Part shown: in pieces, positions 63,101-64,000 of the stretch
Layout: the number at the start of each line of letters is the position of its first letter
Position numbering within the stretch: position 1 is the stretch's first letter
Source of the DNA: an uncultured Desulfovibrio sp.
GTDB taxonomy: Bacteria > Desulfobacterota > Desulfovibrionia > Desulfovibrionales > Desulfovibrionaceae
DNA: 64,000 nucleotides
Reading direction: 5' to 3'
Assembly: GCF_902477725.1 (NCBI RefSeq)
Contig: NZ_CABSIF010000001.1
Span: 248,001-312,000 of the forward strand
Notes under the pieces: model-generated
What the model saw: only the letters and a program-made list of their open reading frames with translations
Database searches by the model: none
What the model was told of the DNA's origin: nothing
Made by a program: the position numbers and the translations under genes

Positions 63101-63411
63101 CCTTTGCGCCCTTTGATCTGCACAAGCTGCCCAGCCTTGATCTTTTGCAGCGCGTGTACGAACGCCTGAATTACCGCCTTCCACTGGACAATCTGGGGCA
63201 GGCCACCCTGGGCGAACCCAAGAGCGCCGACGGTCTGCAAGCCCTGCAATGGTGGAAGGAAGGAAGGCTGGAAGATATCGCCACGTATTGCCGCAAGGAT
63301 GTGGACATCACCCGCCGCCTCTATCTGCACGGTCTGGAGCAGGGCTTTTTGCTGTTCAGCAACAAGGCTGGCTCCCGCGTGCGCGTTCCTGTGGATTTTC
63401 ACCGGCGCTGA
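60175..63411 (+). CDS. MrfA/YprA-type DEAH helicase fused to a MrfB/YprB-type DEDDy exonuclease
   Basis: A 1078-residue protein. Residues about 60-410 form the helicase core: Walker A ATPTASGKS (76-84), DEAH 189-192, TAT near 226, TSALELGIDIGG (371-382) and QRGGRVGR (400-407). A DUF1998/MZB zinc-type domain follows, with cysteines 738, 740, 744, 747 and 752. After a Pro/Gly/Ser linker (about 825-895) comes an RNase H-like 3'-5' exonuclease: D906 and E908 (FDVET), D970 (RFDYAV), and Y1038-x3-D1042. In Bacillus the two parts are the separate MrfA and MrfB repair factors. GTG start with a modest AGG site. An internal GGAGG plus ATG at 62686 could yield the nuclease alone. Confidence 0.88.
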   Translation: MSVGEYIAALLASEKLGAQVTCHKLFPPVEPCYAPTHLPWPAAISRALEQRGINGLYSHQALATDHIRAGHSIVAATPTASGKSLIYNLPVLDRYLRDRDARALYLFPLKALAQDQLGAFNALVEGWPKEARPTAALYDGDTTDHFRRKIRRNPPTVLISNPEMLHLGILPHHEQWAEFLAGLSHVVVDEAHTYRGVFGAHMAQVFRRLNRIAGRYGARPVYVLCTATVGNPGELAAALTGTDAPAAAPVLATDSPSPVPSSASAARTADAPVVIDQSGAPQGPRHFVFLNPEQSPATAAIDLLKAALARNLRTIVYCRSRRMTELISLWAGQSGAFSERISAYRAGFLPEERRGIEARMASGELLAVVSTSALELGIDIGGLDVCILVGYPGTVMATLQRGGRVGRAQQESAVIVVAGEDALDQYFARNPEDFFSRPAEKAVVNPDNEVILTRHLECAAAEMPLTPGEAMLASPAARAAARALNAKGLLLQSADGTQLLAARKRPQRHVDLRGTGQTFSIEDQDGQIIGSVDGFRAWQETHPGAVYLHRGRSYVIEEMDPARARIVAKATKVSWFTRTRGQKSTDILEEVERASLGRVLVCRGRLRITDTVTGYEKRSTSGNRLLTITPLAAPPQVFETEGLWYVIPDSIRASLEERFLHYMGSIHALEHAAIGLLPLLIMADRNDFGGISTPLHAQTGLSGVFIYDGLPGGAGLTRQAFPDARGLLEATFKAVAACPCEDGCPSCVHSPKCGSGNRPISKIGALELLREMLAPGTEGEALCRDLRISPAPDRLDMESLDAASALAAAPRPAVSALDFINDGSQPEAAHTAMEEQSMSKKHSAPDNQNSLFGANGLAQSGPGGSAPAPQGATSSTPGAQGTTTFDAAGLLTYVPVPPPKNFVVFDVETRRSAAEVGGWNRADRMGVSIAVAYDSKADDYFSYQQEELPALFERLHASDLVVGFNSLRFDYAVLSSFAPFDLHKLPSLDLLQRVYERLNYRLPLDNLGQATLGEPKSADGLQALQWWKEGRLEDIATYCRKDVDITRRLYLHGLEQGFLLFSNKAGSRVRVPVDFHRR
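62673..62688 (+). promoter_or_regulatory. Internal Shine-Dalgarno and in-frame ATG within the helicase-exonuclease gene
   Basis: GGAGG at 62673-62677 lies 8 nt before an in-frame ATG at 62686-62688 (MSKKHSAPDN). A product from here would be 241 residues, containing the linker and complete exonuclease domain. It is stronger than the site of the annotated GTG start. Confidence 0.5.
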
Positions 63412-63428
63412 GATCGCCTTAGTCGGAA

Positions 63429-63464
63429 AAAGCAAGACGCCCGCGATAGCGGGCGTCTTGCTTT
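63429..63464. terminator. Bidirectional terminator between the helicase-nuclease gene and panB
   Basis: A perfect 16-bp stem (63429-63444 with 63449-63464) with loop GATA; A- and T-rich ends support use on both strands. Confidence 0.9.
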
Positions 63465-63487
63465 CAAATATCTGTGCCGCGGCAGCG

Positions 63488-64000
63488 TTATTTCAACTTT
63501 TTCAATGTCTTTTCCATACCTTCCGGCAGAGGGTAGACGTGATCCTCACCGGGAAAAGCGCCTGCGCGCACTTCACGCGCATAGGCCTCCACCGCTGAGC
63601 GCAGGCTCGCGCCCACTTCGCCAAAGCGTTTGACGAAGCGCGGCAGGTGGCTCAGGGTCATGCCCGTCATATCCTGCCACACCAGCACCTGCCCATCGCA
63701 GCCAGCGCCAGCGCCGATGCCGATAACCGGGATGGACAGGGCCTGCGTCACGCGCTCTGCCAGAGGCGCGGGCACGCATTCCAGCACCAGGGCGAAAGCC
63801 CCAGCTTCTTGCAGGACGCGGGCATCGTCCAGCAGCTTTTGGGCTGCGGCCATGCTTTTGCCCTGCACCTTGAACCCGCCAAAAGCATTCACCGATTGCG
63901 GCGTGAGGCCAAGATGCCCCATGACGGGAATGGAAGCCCGCGTCAGCGCCCGCACTTCTGCGGCAAATTCCGCGCCGCCTTCAAGCTTGACCGCCTGGGC
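63488..64000 (-). CDS. panB: 3-Methyl-2-oxobutanoate hydroxymethyltransferase, C-terminal part (gene continues past the window)
   Basis: The last 170 residues of PanB, which adds a methylene-THF carbon to 3-methyl-2-oxobutanoate to give ketopantoate in pantothenate synthesis. The frame stays open to the window edge and begins [12 protein letters not shown], which matches the family core. Further motifs are [18 protein letters not shown], the catalytic glutamate in LVLECVPA, and [15 protein letters not shown]. The start codon lies beyond 64000. Confidence 0.95.
   Translation of the reverse strand, partial: AQAVKLEGGAEFAAEVRALTRASIPVMGHLGLTPQSVNAFGGFKVQGKSMAAAQKLLDDARVLQEAGAFALVLECVPAPLAERVTQALSIPVIGIGAGAGCDGQVLVWQDMTGMTLSHLPRFVKRFGEVGASLRSAVEAYAREVRAGAFPGEDHVYPLPEGMEKTLKKLK

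Overview
The window reads as a chromosomal segment of a sulfate-reducing deltaproteobacterium of the Desulfovibrio type, probably near D. desulfuricans. The evidence is adenylylsulfate reductase (aprB, with aprA just off the left edge), an HdrCBA-Flx electron-bifurcation operon, rex next to ATP synthase F0 genes, GC-rich coding sequence, and many Fe-S proteins. No rRNA, tRNA, CRISPR array, insertion sequence or prophage was found, so this is mostly core genome with a few unusual genes. Gene names rest on motifs and family knowledge read from the translations; no database search was possible.

Layout. 0-3.6 kb: aprB with a strong promoter, a divergent chorismate mutase/EPSP-synthase-like fusion, and a PEBP-like lipoprotein. 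3.6-8.7 kb: a class I aminotransferase, a periplasmic rhodanese, the flagellar hook gene flgE behind a candidate sigma-54 promoter, then aroE-aroQ. 8.7-15.9 kb: a tightly coupled hdrC-hdrB-hdrA-flx operon predicted to couple NADH oxidation to ferredoxin and thiol/disulfide reduction, closed by a strong terminator. 16-24.7 kb: a duplicated HdeA-like periplasmic protein, an AEC transporter, ilvD, a polysaccharide flippase, and the rplU-rpmA-obgE-proB cluster. 24.9-31.6 kb: an RumA-type RNA methyltransferase, an F0-only ATP synthase operon (atpZ-atpI-atpB-atpE), rex, cobS and a nitroreductase. 31.6-39.3 kb: a cobB/glycosyltransferase pair, a stand-alone AICAR transformylase, a 61-nt direct repeat, a small unknown gene, purA and holB. 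39.3-49.7 kb: a 977-residue sensor diguanylate cyclase, an exported unknown, a small DMT-type membrane protein, asnS, asd, a class IV aminotransferase, a glycosyltransferase and a TtuA-like ATPase. 49.7-64 kb: marR-fabF with twin operators, feoB fused in expression to a diguanylate cyclase, a sugar-acid module (enolase-superfamily dehydratase, MFS, LysR), orphan feoA, an acetyltransferase, a helicase-exonuclease fusion, and partial panB.

The most notable items are: (1) a single polypeptide joining an MrfA/YprA-type DEAH helicase (Walker A, DEAH, DUF1998 cysteines) to an MrfB/YprB-type DEDDy exonuclease, with a good internal Shine-Dalgarno and ATG that could also release the nuclease alone; (2) a chorismate mutase/EPSP synthase fusion whose catalytic lysine motif is lost; (3) identical 12-bp palindromes over both the marR and fabF promoters; (4) feoB overlapping a diguanylate cyclase start codon; (5) a tandem HdeA-like protein. 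Most remaining genes are ordinary housekeeping genes with clear starts and rho-independent terminators.
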